A DNA stretch of 64,000 nt, from positions 62,001 to 126,000 of the forward strand of contig JAWZYV010012265.1 of assembly GCA_038373885.1 (NCBI GenBank). The letters run 5' to 3'. The translations under genes were made by a program, and so were the position numbers. Under the pieces are notes generated by a model, which did no database searches, had not been told where the DNA came from, and saw nothing but the letters and a program-made list of their open reading frames with translations. The stretch is from Cheiracanthium punctorium (lineage: Eukaryota; Arthropoda; Arachnida; Araneae; Cheiracanthiidae). This document shows, piece by piece, positions 11,042 through 22,887 of this stretch. Every line of letters begins with the position of its first letter. Position 1 is the first letter of the stretch.

Positions 11042-12805
11042 ATTAGAGAAAATGAGGTTGAGTGTGCATTTATGAAGAGAACATATATTATTTGATAAAA
11101 TGTGCTGGTTGTTTGGTGTTTAAATTAAATTTTTGAAAAAAGTTAAGCATCGACCGGTTCAAACAAGAAAACTGTCAACTATGTTGATTAGGGTATAAGG
11201 ATTAAAATAAATATTTAGTGTGTGATGTCTTCCACGTGTTCCTGCCAACGTCGCAAAGATGCAGTGTCCCTCACCGCTTCTCTTCACAGATCTTTTAAAT
11301 GCCTCCCTGTGGAGCAATCTTTGCAACGCAGTGAGCGAGCAGGTCGGCCAGTAGTGTGAGCGCGTGTAAGATCGTCTTGGAAAGTGTTTCGTTATCGATG
11401 AATTCGGCACGATTTATCTTACTTAATTCTTTTATCAATTTTCAAGCTGTCAATGTTGTTTGCTCTCTTAAAAATGTAATCCAACTTGTCTTAAGGTCAG
11501 TTTGTAAAATAAATTGACATTGAATTCGAAGAAAAATCGGTGTTTTTTAACAAGCAATGGCTTGTGCTTCCACGAATGATAACCTTGGTTAGACAAACAA
11601 ACAAAAAAAGTATTTTTTCTAAAAATATAGTACAATCAAATCAATTGAAAGAATTATTTTAATCCTTCATCGCTCTGTAAAATCAAATGTGATTCTTTCA
11701 AATCGTCGTCAGTCGATTTTCACCTGTTGTTACCAGTGTTATAATCAGATAAAAAATGGAATGGTAAAGCTTGAAATTCAGTAACAAAGTACCACAGTCA
11801 TATTTTAAGAACCTGGCAGGGTAAGAGAATAAAAATTCACGACCTTCACCTTTTTATTCTTTGAATTTAAAATTAAGTGGCATGCGCTAAACAAACCTTT
11901 ACGACATCACACCTTTTTTCATTTTAAAAACATGATCGTAAACAATTTGCGATTACATTCTTCTCTCTCGTTTATCACAATTTTAAATGATTTTTTTCCC
12001 ATTCAAAATAAAAAGGGATGAAGTTCAGAGAGTAACTTGTATTCACGGACAATCCAAATAGGGTATTTATTTTTCGGAAAAAAATTTTTTACTTGTGTTT
12101 CGTATGAACGTAAACATAATAGTAATTGGAGGAACACAGTTTTTTTATTTTAATTAATTTTTGTTTCTTTGGCATCTTAGTTACATGTCATTCCCTTAAT
12201 TAGGGGGAAACGTGCAGTCTTTTGCAGTACTTTCTCGTTGGATCACAATTAATGCAATATTGTCATGCAGTTTTATCTATGAGAGGTTTTTTTTTTCTTT
12301 TTTTAGTTGCATAAGACATGTGGATTTATTGTTCATAGAGAGAGTGCAGTAATGTTTGTAAGGAAGCATTCAGATTATCAACAGTTCAGAAATAACTAAA
12401 TAAACAAATAATATCTGACTCAAAAAATATTAGAAGGTTTTTTCACTCTCTTAGCCTTGCGAACAACAATCCTATCGGAAGTTCTGAACATTGAAAAAAA
12501 GATATGATTACAAAAATTATATTTTTTTTTATTATTTATTTCTTTGTGTCACATCTCAAAATTTTTACGATGCGGTTCTCCGATTTAGAATTCACTCTGA
12601 AAATTTTATAGTTCTCGAGATTTATCTTTTGTAAGGATGCATTATACAACTTAGAATGTATATACATATTATTTGTATTTTTATTAATTTATTTATATTT
12701 GTTTTTAATTTATCTTTTTAACATATGACGTAATTTGATTGTTTTTCTAAAACTATTTTATTTTGATCTTGATCATTCTTGGCCCCGCTCTATAATTTAT
12801 TCCAA
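11042..12805. other. No gene recognised; GC-richer patch at 11220-11410
   Basis: Mostly AT-rich. The patch 11220-11410 is more balanced in composition and lies in an 83-residue minus-strand frame (11159-11410, containing CSLTALQRLLHREAF). It has no motif I can name and may be transposon debris. Poly(T) tracts lie at about 12283-12305. Confidence 0.5.
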
Positions 12806-12808
12806 CAT

Positions 12809-12852
12809 CTCTCACTCTCTCTCTCTCTCTCTCTTTTTTTTTTTTTTTTTTA
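12809..12852. repeat. (CT)n-T tract
   Basis: A CT dinucleotide run followed by about 19 T; low-complexity pyrimidine DNA. Confidence 0.95.
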
Positions 12853-13144
12853 AGAATGATTTTACTGTTTTTTCTGATTTAAATAAAAATTAATTATCAA
12901 AATCTCTTCCTTTTATAACAAATTCAATTATTATGCCACTTGAATACAGTGTTATATGTATTCTGGTAATTTGAATACCATTATAAACAAGTTCAAATTT
13001 TGTTTACGATAGAATTACGAACGTGATCCATTATAAATTTAAAACTCGAGGTGTTGTTTCTTTAAAAACTTTCACCTCTTGTTTTGTTTTAATATAATCT
13101 ATATTAGATCTTAACCCATAAAAAAAAACAGAATCATTATATAC

Positions 13145-13172
13145 TATATATATATATGTGTGTGTGTGTGTT
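13145..13172. repeat. (AT)n(GT)n microsatellite
   Basis: Alternating AT then GT dinucleotides. Confidence 0.9.
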
Positions 13173-13826
13173 TTTCATTTGCTTTCCCTGATTTTATGTA
13201 CTTCGAGCTCAAAATTTATTTTCGAGTTTCAACGTACTTCCTATTGGCCGATCGAAATGATTTTTTTTTCTCTCACTTACATGATTTGTAAATTTTGCAT
13301 GCAACTCCAACACTCAGTAGCTGTTGTTTTGTATATGTTTATGATTTGTGCATACTTTTCATTTTTTGGTATTCTTAAATTTTTTATTGGTTTCGTGTTT
13401 TGATTCAAAGTGTTTTTCACACGTATTCATTCATATCCGGAAAGTTACTAATCGGACTTTTTCAATCTTCGTATAACCAAAAAAAAAAAAATTTCATTAG
13501 ACAAAAAATGAAAGTTTCGATTTTTAAAAAAGAAAAAAAGATCATTTTTATATGAAAAACCCTTTAAATCACGCTTTAGTAAAATTTTGCGACCAGCTCT
13601 TCCGACATCCCATGAGGTTTAGTGGGCTAAGTTAAGTCTGGGTTTCCGGCAAGCGACCCGAGTTCGATTACATGGAAATTCGTTAGAAAAATAAATTTTG
13701 TTTATACACTAAAGCACTGTTTGTACATCTTTCAGTAAACTAATCTAAAACGATATATGAATGAAACATTAAGAAACAACTTTAATCATTACAGGTTTAC
13801 TAACGAAGTAAATTTATGTAAATATA

Positions 13827-13985
13827 CTGTAGCCTGTCTAATGTGACCACCTTCGAGAAGACCAAAACTGGCCATTTTACGAAAGCGATAAAGTAAAGTG
13901 TGATGGTTGTAAAGTGAAACGGAATAAAAGTGGTCACAATAGACAGGTGGCTCTTTACCAAGGCGGTCACTTTAGCAGGTTGCAC
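13827..13985. mobile_element. 159 bp TA-flanked MITE
   Basis: The left end has CCTGTCTAATGTGACCACC and the right end, inverted, CCTGCTAAAGTGACCGCC. TA flanks both sides (13825-13826 and 13986-13987). A second internal copy, CCTGTCTATTGTGACCAC, lies inverted near 13932-13950, so the terminal motif is repeated sub-terminally. This is a Tigger/pogo-like arrangement without coding capacity. Confidence 0.75.
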
Positions 13986-14476
13986 TAGAATATTTGTTAA
14001 GGTACTAATAAATTACTTCATGGCAGTTTTTACTGTGAAAATAACAACTGAATTTTGCTAAAAGTGTTCATGCATCATTTACCATAAAAATGAAGCAAAT
14101 TATACCTTTACTGTACTTTACAGGGTGTCCCAGAAAGGTGGTAACAGGCTTTAATTCTTTATCTATTAGAGGTAAGTGGGCGGTGTAAATTTTAAAAATG
14201 TTCAAAATAAGGTTGGAAATAAGACTCCGTTAGAAAACGTTAAGAAAAAAGTGCCCTCGTTCATTTACAAAAAGTTACACCTTTTATATTTGTATCAGAC
14301 AGATGTACAAAAACATTCCCAATTAGTAAAATGTGTCCCATACTCTCATGAGGTGATATACCTAATTTGAGCCTTTCATCATGCAACGTCGCGTCGCAGC
14401 GATATCTTTAAAGAAAGGTGATCAGGGACTATTACATGATTTCATGTAAACGTTAATGCTAGAGAGGAAAAAATAT

Positions 14477-14792
14477 AGTTTAAAAAACCAAAAAACACGC
14501 TTTAGTGATAAATTGATCTAACTAAAGAGCGAAAAATAATTCTTAATATAGAAATAAATTAATGAACGAAAAATAGTATTATTGTGAAAAAAGCGTGGGG
14601 TGCTTAGTGCTATATTTTTTGTGTTAATCGTACCGATCGAATATTCTCAAGAACTGATATATGGAGCAACCCACCCTTTTTTCACAATAATACTATTTTT
14701 CGTTCATTAATTTATTTCTATATTAAGAATTATTTTTCGCTCTTTAGTTAGCTCAATTTATCACTAAAGCGTGTTTTTTGGTTTTTTAAACT
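14477..14792. mobile_element. Nested foldback element with about 120 bp near-identical arms
   Basis: The left arm from AGTTTAAAAAACC (14477) and the right arm ending GGTTTTTTAAACT (14792) mirror each other almost perfectly over about 120 bp, with a spacer of about 70 bp. A degenerate partial third copy of the outer arm follows at 14800-14865. Near-identity suggests either recent origin or gene conversion. Confidence 0.85.
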
Positions 14793-14965
14793 GTATTTTT
14801 ATTTTTCACTTTTTAGTTCGATTTGCTATAAAAGTGTGTTTTTTAGTTTTTGTTAAACTGTATGTATTTAAAATTTACTCTTAATTTTCGATATCTCTCA
14901 TAAGACATTAAGGAACACTAAGTTGGAAAGTACAAACTGTGAGATAATTTATTTTCACTGTGCAC

Positions 14966-15113
14966 CAGTGGCGTAGCCAAGATTTTATTTCGGGGTGGGC
15001 TGGGTATCAAATTTAAAGTTCAATTGTAAGCTAAATATCAAATTGTAAGCTAAGTAAAGGGTCCCATTTCGGAGGGGAGCAGCCCCCTGAGCCCCCCTCT
15101 TACTACGCCCCTG
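14966..15113. mobile_element. hAT-type MITE with 8-bp TSD (CTGTGCAC)
   Basis: The element begins CAGTGGCGTAGCC and ends TACGCCCCTG. Perfect 8-bp direct repeats CTGTGCAC lie at 14958-14965 and 15114-15121. It is 148 bp long, with an internal direct repeat of ATTGTAAGCTAA. Third-level nest inside the MITE at 14121-15671. Confidence 0.92.
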
Positions 15114-15673
15114 CTGTGCACCAAAGTATTAATCAACCTGCACTTAAATGCTACCTTCCTCACTAAAAAGGAAAAATAGGTCTCTAATCAACAAATAAAA
15201 GCGTGTTAAAAAGAATGGCCTTAACATGGCCTATACAAACATACAAACATACATACAGGTGAAGCTAATAAAAAAGCGTGTTAAAAAAAAGATTTTCTTT
15301 CGTAATTTCTGTACGTCCCCTGAAATGTTATCATTCGACGTGATTTTTTCCGTTCCGGAGCCATGGAAAAGTGGTTTAACTCAGTGTTATATTTATCTTG
15401 CTGTGTTATGCATATCTCTATCACTTTTTAAGGTATAATTCTGAAATCTCATAAGTATATATAGGGCACGTTTTACTAATTGGGAATTGTTTTGTACGGG
15501 GATCCGTATACAAATTTAAAAAGTGCAACTTTTTAAAAATTAACATGAGGATTTTTTTCTTAACGGAGTCTTATTTCAGACCTTATTTTGAACATTTTTT
15601 CAATTTACACTGTCCATTTATCTCTAATAGATAAAGAACTAAAGCCCGTTACCACATTTTGGGGCATCCTGTA

Positions 15674-16581
15674 CATTGAATAACTCCATCGTTAATATTA
15701 ATGCATTATGTACGTTGCATGCCCATTATGATGTGATTTATATTAATGTCGGCATTGAATTAAAAAAAAATCTTTCATGTCGTCTGATGTGCTGATATGT
15801 TTTCTTTTGAGTATTAATTACAGCTTTATGGATAAAATTAAGTTCATGAAATGTTTCTTCAATCGTGTTCTGCTAAACAAACTAAGTCATAATATTTTCA
15901 GTACTGTCGATTGCGTTTTTAAAGGAAGTGATTAAAGGCATAACCCTCTTTACATTTTTAATTTGACCTTTTGGGGGAAATTTCTCCCTATATAGGAAAA
16001 TAATGACTGAGCCACAGATTTTTTTTATTTTTTATTTTAGGAAGGTGAAAAACGGCATATAACCAATATTATGAGTCGAAGCATTTTTGCATTAAAATGA
16101 ATAATATTGAGTCAGACCTTTACGAAAACGGCGTGCAAATGTAAAAATCGTATAAAAGAGGAACGTATAAACATACGCGGTGGTTTACTGCATAATGCAT
16201 AATAAAAATTCCTTTCAGTTGTTAGCATGCAAAATGAGATTTTTTTTCAATGTTAAAGCCTTACAGGCCAATATCATTTATCATAGTCTAATCCCTCTTA
16301 CGATATACATGTCTAAGGAGAAAAGCACATCTTGTAATCGTAAACCAGAGATTACGCAGCAGGCTAGAAATTCATTGCGTGTTGCCATCTACGTTGCTTC
16401 GACTTCTACCAAATACGTATTTATTATGAAAATTTTAACTATCACTGTAGAAAAAAAGAAGATTTTATTCATTTTTTAATCATTATTAGATCTAATATTG
16501 ACGTTATCCTTTGACGATCGGTGGTTGCCGGAAACTACCTTATGTTAGCACTTTTACTGCTAGTCGCAAAAAAAAATATTG
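15674..16581. other. AT-rich DNA, nothing recognised
   Basis: A 99-residue frame (16180-16479) has no motif and AT-driven composition. No terminal repeats were seen. Confidence 0.55.
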
Positions 16582-16585
16582 TTAA

Positions 16586-16798
16586 ATGGTCCCAAAGCTG
16601 GATAAGTGCAGCCGTTGCCATCGATCCATTTAACTACCAATAACATGGCGATCGATCGAATCGCCCATCTGACGCCACAGAGCCAAAAAGTTTTCTGGCA
16701 CAGCTGGATGTGCAGGCAACGATTGTACTTTTTCAGCGTTAGGCAGTCTATCCAGTTTTTCTTTTATATCGATGTGAAAATGCTTGCGCTTCAAAGGG
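16586..16798. mobile_element. piggyBac-like MITE (TTAA flanks)
   Basis: A 213 bp segment between TTAA tetranucleotides (16582-16585 and 16799-16802). Its right end, inverted, reads CCCTTTGAAGCGC, matching the left end of the element at 42881. The core shares GCAGCCGTTGCCATCG, TTTAACTACCA and GCAGTCTATCCAGTT with that copy. The left terminus is degenerate. Confidence 0.65.
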
Positions 16799-17063
16799 TT
16801 AAGTATTGACAAAATAATTCGTAAATCAAACATTTATCATACTTTTTCCTGTTTCCTGTTTACCTGTCATTAGAGCAGTATGTGCGTTAGTTATCGTTCC
16901 CACTTTAATTGCGAGCTGGCACTGCGTTTACTACGGCAGAATGGAGTGTATTCACTTTCATTATATCAAAAGGTAGAATTATTCGCTAAACAAATTTTAA
17001 GCTAAAAAAATTAAATCTGTACAAGTTTTTTTTAATCTTTCTTTTAAAATGCAAAATATTTAC

Positions 17064-17231
17064 TTACCGTAATGGCCCCAGTATCGCGCGACCCGAAATT
17101 TTTCATCAAGATCATTAGAAAAATCCTATATTTAGGTCTCGAAATTAGAGTGGGTCAGGTTTTTTACGGGCAATGACAGTAAAAAAAAAAAAAAAAAACA
17201 CCGCGTAATATTCGGGCCAATATGGCAAATT
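17064..17231. mobile_element. Inverted-repeat MITE with long A-runs
   Basis: The left CCGTAATGGCCCCAGTATCG and the right, inverted, CCATATTGGCCCGAATATTA are degenerate inverted ends around a centre that includes an 18-base A-run (17180-17198). The outermost bases are uncertain. Confidence 0.5.
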
Positions 17232-17399
17232 AAAAAAAAAAAAACGTATTATATTTTTTAAATGGACTTAACAGGGTTTTTTAAAAATTTCTCCTATCTC
17301 CACACAAATTACCGTGCACATTTGCGATCGTGAATCTTTAATAACTACAAAAGTACTTGTAAGACTTAAAACAAAAAACGTTAGGCTAGATAACTGATG

Positions 17400-17507
17400 C
17401 AGTGCCGCAACTAGAGATTACGTCACCCGGGGCAAAAAAAAAAATAATAATAATTCTGGTGGGCGCCCGTGGTGCGTGGCCCTTTGCACCCCTTAGTTGC
17501 GGTCCTG
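17400..17507. mobile_element. hAT-type MITE, 108 bp
   Basis: It begins CAGTGCCGCAACTA and ends, inverted, CAGGACCGCAACTA. Flanking 8-mers AACTGATG (17392-17399) and AATTGATG (17508-17515) match at 7 of 8, fitting an aged hAT target duplication. Confidence 0.8.
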
Positions 17508-17853
17508 AATTGATGCATGAATCGTTCACCTAAATCAATACCATAGAGGTCTGTGCCGTCAAAAAAAAATTGCGGCAGCGACGTAATGACTTTTTTAACA
17601 GGGTGTGGCGAAGGCGGGGAGGGAAAAAATGTCTAAAATCTAAGAGCAGAAAAACCGCACTGTTAAATTAGTCCACACTTTGTACTATATTAGCCTAATA
17701 TCTACTGTAGTAGTACTAGTCCTGCTAGATAATGATAGGCAAGTTCCAATGCCCAGCTACAAAAAACCGTCACGTCCATGCAGCGACCCAGCATAATGGC
17801 GTAAGAACGAAAGCGTCCGTAGATAGAAAGAAGATGCAATACTCAACGGAATC

Positions 17854-18022
17854 CAGGGGCGTAGCCAGGGGGGGATATCGGGATATATCCCCCCCCCGAA
17901 ATGTTTGGATTAGTGATGAAATTCCGTCTATTTATACACATATAAGTTCATATCCCCCCCCGAAAAATTTTCCAGGCGCATATCCCCCCCCCCCCCGAAA
18001 AATTTTCCTGGCTACGCGCCTG
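17854..18022. mobile_element. hAT-type MITE with perfect 8-bp TSD (ACGGAATC)
   Basis: The ends CAGGGGCGTAGCCAGG and, inverted, CAGGCGCGTAGCCAGG are flanked by ACGGAATC at 17846-17853 and 18023-18030. It is 169 bp long with several C-runs (ATATCCCCCCCC repeated three times). Little terminal divergence suggests a relatively young insertion. Confidence 0.93.
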
Positions 18023-18356
18023 ACGGAATCTTCCTCTTTCTGATTGAGTTGTGTGAGATTATGGGAAGAAAACTTCAAACTCTCTCTACTGCCATGTGAG
18101 ATGCTTGCATCTTTTTTTATACCATAAAATTTGTATTTAAGATTTATTCATCGTGGTTAACCCGTTCCAAACTATACCACGATAAGTGAATTTACGCTGA
18201 AGAAGGATTCTTTATTTATCCCCACTGGAGTGAAATACATTTGTTTGATGATGATAGATCCCACACAGTAAAGTTTGATTGTGTATCCTGACTGTGTTGT
18301 GTTTAAAAAGAAATAAGATTAACGTAAAAAAAGTCCCGATTAAAAAAAAAAAATGA

Positions 18357-18575
18357 CGTCTGTATTTGAACTTGGCAATCGTTTTACTGGTTTTAATAGG
18401 CTCTATAATTCAAGCCGGCAAATATGGGGTTACCGCAGTGCTAAAAGCACAGACGGGCCCTTGTTATTACATTTGTACATATGGGGGACCTGTGAAACCT
18501 ATGCAAGAGAGCTTCGAGGTACGAAGTTACGACCGCAGAAAAGATCTTTTGTGGACCACTTTTCAAATCTTTTAA
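18357..18575 (+). CDS. Unrecognised open frame, possibly a secreted small protein or its relic
   Basis: An open frame runs from just after a stop at 18354-18356 to TAA at 18573-18575. No ATG opens it; translation could begin at TTG 18366 or come from an upstream exon. It starts with a hydrophobic stretch (NLAIVLLVLIGSIIQAG) that looks like a signal peptide. It continues with KYGVTAVLK, a CYYIC pair of cysteines and a charged C-terminal part (EVRSYDRRKDLLWTTFQ). Its base composition is much more balanced than the surrounding AT-rich DNA. A second overlapping frame starting at ATG 18353 is also open to 18622. I do not recognise the family. It could be one exon, a pseudogene that lost its ATG, or chance. 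Confidence 0.25.
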   Translation, partial: RLYLNLAIVLLVLIGSIIQAGKYGVTAVLKAQTGPCYYICTYGGPVKPMQESFEVRSYDRRKDLLWTTFQIF

Positions 18576-18848
18576 AACTTAAATTTTACCCCATAAACAT
18601 TACAAACATCTACTGTCTATAGGTGTGAATGTATTACACCATTCAGGGTGTTAAAAAAATATTTCTTTTTAAACAAATTATTTTCAATATTCATTTTATC
18701 TAACTGTAAGTATTTAGCTTTTTACTCTATAAACGATTCAATATTTACTCTTTTAGAAGTCTGGATGCATTTCGCTTTTTAGAAATAATGATTTACTCGT
18801 TGAAAAATAAAGTTAGATTACAATAAGAAAATTCCCGCACAGGTATTG

Positions 18849-18990
18849 TTGTAGCTAAAGAATCATTCTATCACACTTTGGGTCTGGGTTCGACTCCCGA
18901 ATTGAGCTTGGTTGTTAATTTGTCCTTCCCTTAATTGGAGGTAACACTTGCCGCCCATTGGCTGCTTCCAAAATAAAATGTCCAGTGATT
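18849..18990 (+). mobile_element. tRNA-derived SINE, family C, copy
   Basis: A pol III B-box-like GGTTCGACTCCC follows ATTCTATCACACTTTGGGTCTG. The head and the downstream TTGTCCTTCCCTTAATTGG... match, with gaps, the reverse-strand SINE at 52110-52329. No TSD was determined. Confidence 0.6.
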
Positions 18991-20677
18991 CGGATCTTAG
19001 TATAGGATCGAATGCTTGATGAGTAAGTGCCTGTCCTTTGAAAAAAAAATTACAAGAAAGTTTACTTTTTTAAGGTGTATTTTTTAAATTTTTCTTCTGA
19101 ATTTTTCTGCGACGTCGAAGCACGCCGATTTAAACATGGTGGCGAATAGAAACCACCCGGCGGTGACGAAGACGCATTTGGACGCAAACCTCTTCCGACT
19201 AACAGTTTCATAGCACAACAAATCATATGGACTGTTTCCTTAACGACATTTATTCTCTAAGTTCTTCACTATTATTTATTTGCTTGCTACCAACGTTTTC
19301 AATTTTAAATCTTAAGTATGTAAAATGAAATTTGCGAACTTTTCACTATCTCTTAACAAATATTTTCTCTTCTACCTTGCCACTTAATTTGAAACATCAC
19401 GATGAAAAATGAAATATTAAAAAAGATTATATCTGTCACGATTATATTACTAGTATATTTATATTCAGCTTTTACAAACAAAAAATAGAAGGGGATTACG
19501 TGTGTGTGTTGCGGGGGGGGGGGGGGGGGAATCACAACGATTTTTTCAAAGATGAATAATTTTTTCGGATTCAATAGAAAATCAGTATATAAATGCATTT
19601 TCAAACTACATCCAATAAAATGCTTTCTTTAGGCAGTTTTCCAGCACGCACTTTGTGTTCCACACAGTTAAAGTATGCTGTCGTGACCCTGACTCAGTAA
19701 CGTTTGATACTTATTTACGATGGGACAGGGGAAAGCGGTATGTTTCTGCGCTAAATTTGTTTACTTGTCAACTAAACAACTAAGAGCAATGTCATTACAC
19801 GTTCTGCATTTTAATGACAATTAGATTGTACCGTTGTTTTTTAAAGTGTTTTGATATTTTTTCATCTCTTCATTAACGTAAGAGTAGCAAGTGAATCAAT
19901 ATTTATGTTATTGGGCTCTCTTTCAATGATCATTCTCATTACATTTTGATCGTTATAATACTGTTAGATCAATACTAATAGACGCATGAAATTTCAGCAA
20001 AATATTTTTTTATATTGAATCTTAGTAATTTGTTGCTTGTCAGTAATCTTAGGCAGAGAAATTCTGTGGAGATATTTTTTATAAAAATTAAGCATTAATT
20101 TTAAGCATGTGTATGTATATTAATTAACGCTTCATTGATGCATTTGAAGTCACGAGACCTATGTTTTAATGAGAAACACTGTCGAACCTTAAACACTCAA
20201 GACGAAAAAGCATTACATTGAATAAATCAAGCTTGTTTAATAATGGACGTTTAATTAAAAATGCTCTCCGTCTAAAACAATACATATAACTTTCATAGGT
20301 TTTCTTCTAGATAGAGTCGGATCACAGATTAGGCTCAGTAATCTTTAGCCTATGGGTCTCGACTATTTTAGGAGCCCCGCAACACAAGATCAATCAGGGA
20401 AAATATACAATCAAATATTAAAAGTTATTTTAATGTAGTTATCAACTTATACTGAGCGGCTCCGTACGCATAAACAACTTCTTTTTTGTTACCTGGCTCT
20501 TCTTTAAAATAAAAAATAATTTAAAAGGAATCTAAATTTTATAACAATACACTTTTAATTGATCCTTCGATGAAATAAAGAAAATAGAAATACAGTGAAA
20601 AGATCACGAAATATTTTTGAATTCAGCTTGCTTTAGTATTTGCCGCAGTAAGGTAAAACTGCCTTTATTTTATATAC
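18991..20677. other. No gene recognised; CpG-richer spot at 19105-19205 and a 17-base G-run
   Basis: Mostly AT-rich. 19105-19205 is CpG-richer (GCGACGTCGAAGCACGCCG, CCCGGCGGTGACGAAGACG) and encodes a short frame starting ATG 19137 (MVANRNHPAVTK...) that stops after 25 residues. It might be a regulatory or untranslated exon remnant. A poly(G) run lies at 19513-19529. Confidence 0.4.
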
Positions 20678-22887
20678 TATAGCTGCGTCCCCGTTCTTTG
20701 CACGGTAGGAAACGAAAATTTTCCTTACATGTGTAATTCGAATTAATTCCAGTGATGTGGAAAAGAAAAAATGCAAAATTATTTGACTCTTGACGTAAAG
20801 TTTGCGTCATGAGTACTAACCAGGCATCATTGTAATATAATGACTCAAAAAACTACGTCAGCGATCAAAAAAGTGGAAACTCCTGTCATTCAAAATGTCT
20901 TATTTCTACATCGTGCTGTTTTTTAGGTTCAAGTTGTAGCATTAAATATCTCAGACACTACATGAAATGGACAACCGTTTATTTTAAATAGCTGCGTCCC
21001 CGCTCTTCATACGTGAAGAAGTGAATATTTTACTAAAGTCATATCTGCATGTGACAAAACAGAATTTCATTTTTTAAAAATTTCAAGTAATCGCCTCTTG
21101 AAATTACTGCGGGATATACTATCGCCAAATTGGAATTACTTATCGTTTTGTTGGTTGTAAGACAACCTTTGAGAAAGGATGAACTGAATACTTTTAATTT
21201 CATGAAATATTTATTAACGTGGTGTATTGTGATTTATTCATATTATCCTTACAAATGTACTAATACCACCTATTACGTCTATTAATTATATCTATCTACA
21301 CCCTCTTCAAGGCTCGATTTAAAGAAACAACTAAGATTATTTGACACAAATGGGACCTTTTAATTCTATTGCTATTCTTTACAATTTACGCATTAGCATA
21401 AACAATAGTCATCTCACATAACGGTTCTCATTAAGAAAGCTCTCCACATATATTTTATTTATGCATAGTTTTGTAAGATTGGCGTATTTAGCACCGCAAA
21501 ACATTTCATCTCACCGGGGGGGGGGGGGGGGGGTTGTATCCAAGCGGTGCCAATTTAAATATCCATGTATCCAATAGAGCGATATCTTATAAATCCTCCA
21601 TGGTTCTGTCTCCAGAAAAACATCATCAAACTGTGTAATCTCGAGCAGCTATTTAGACTCGCTTTAATTGTGACAGGACGTTAGAGTTCCAGAGTTTACA
21701 AAGTTCCCGCATTTTTCAAATTTATGACGTCACTGTTTAACTGCGGTAAAAGATCCCCCAGTCGGTTGACGGAGTTAATTTCGATATTTTGCACAGTAGT
21801 TTTCAAACGGTATCATATTAAAACTTTGCTTTATATAGGACTGCTGTGAAGGAACGTAATCCAACGTTAAAATGCATATGTTAGGAAACATATATGCCTG
21901 CGAAATAATTAAATGGCAAAATTAAAAAAATAAGTAGAAAATTTTTAATATGTCGCCTTTAAAACGAACTTTGCACTTTTTAAAATGAAGAACATTTTCA
22001 GCTGCGTTAAAACATTTGAATTTTTGAATAAGCAACGGATTAAAATACCACTTATAGCAATAATAATCGTGAATTTCTTAGTTTATTTCTTCAGTAAGTT
22101 TTAATCAAAATATCGTCTCCCTGTATTAAAAAAAGAGCTGGAATAAATACATTAAAATTGTGGCGTAATTTTTACGTATCTTAAAGCAACTGACGTCATA
22201 TATCCTCACTTGCGAATTGAAAATCCGGTGCCCCATTAAAAATTTCTATGGATAGGTTGAAAAACCTTTTTTCTAATCCTTTTTGTGGCAACCCAAGATA
22301 AATTCTCGTGCCATGATTTATTAACTTAATGGCGTAAACTCTCCACATTGATGCTGTTAAATTCTAAATATTATGTTACATTAAAATTCGTAAAAAGTCA
22401 CTGATTTATATAATTTTTACGTTTTCATTTTAAAAGAGGGCGAAATGAATGTTTTATCATTTGCAAAAATATCTAAAAGTTATGACGGGTAGAATTCACG
22501 ATGCGACAGTTTTAAAATTATTTTACGAAAAATTTTTTCAAATGTCACCTTTAAATAAAAAAATTCTGAAAATTCTGAAAATTATGTTACATATTCAGAA
22601 AAAACTTTTCGAAGAAAATTTTCTCCTCTATCCTATGATGTAAATGTCGTTTTGCTGCGAGAGTAATTACAACCGTTATTATGTGAGAAAAAAATGCGAA
22701 AATCGCATAAAACATAAAATAAAAAAATTTCAAGGCCGAAATTTGAAAAAATCGCTTCGTGGTGCACAACTTTATGTTTATAACTTCCTGTGTACCGAAT
22801 TTGGTTTTTCAATGTGTAACCTTTTTACCGTAAAGCCGTCGACACACACACCTACACACAGACACCTTCTTTTATAATAAGTAGAGA
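20678..22887 (-). mobile_element. Probable decayed Helitron (minus strand)
   Basis: Read on the minus strand, the 5' end is A|TCTCTACTTATTATAAAAG (22887 down), the TC start typical of Helitrons. The other side shows a hairpin-like CCGTGCAAAGAACGGGG followed by GACGCAGCTAT (near 20678-20700). This is the decayed form of the hairpin plus CTAG end seen in the Helitrons at 29358 and 44379. A second copy of the same end lies at about 20988-21020, so two 3' termini occur 310 bp apart. The interior has no RepHel ORF. An 18-base G-run sits at 21516-21533. Confidence 0.45.

Larger units (their letters stand above)
14121..15671. mobile_element. Long-TIR TA-flanked MITE, copy 1 (with nested insertions)
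   Basis: The ends CAGGGTGTCCCAGAAA and, inverted, CAGGATGCCCCAAAAT begin inverted arms of about 230 bp that share AATTCTTTATCTATTAGA, GTTCAAAATAAGGT and AATAAGACTCCGTTA. TA flanks the element (14119-14120 and 15672-15673). Relative to the sister copy at 35450-36340, about 14466-15285 is extra sequence. It contains a foldback hairpin (14477-14792), a degenerate repeat of its right arm, and a hAT MITE (14966-15113). No transposase is visible. The TACAGGGTGTCCC terminus is of Tc1/mariner-like type. Confidence 0.82.
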
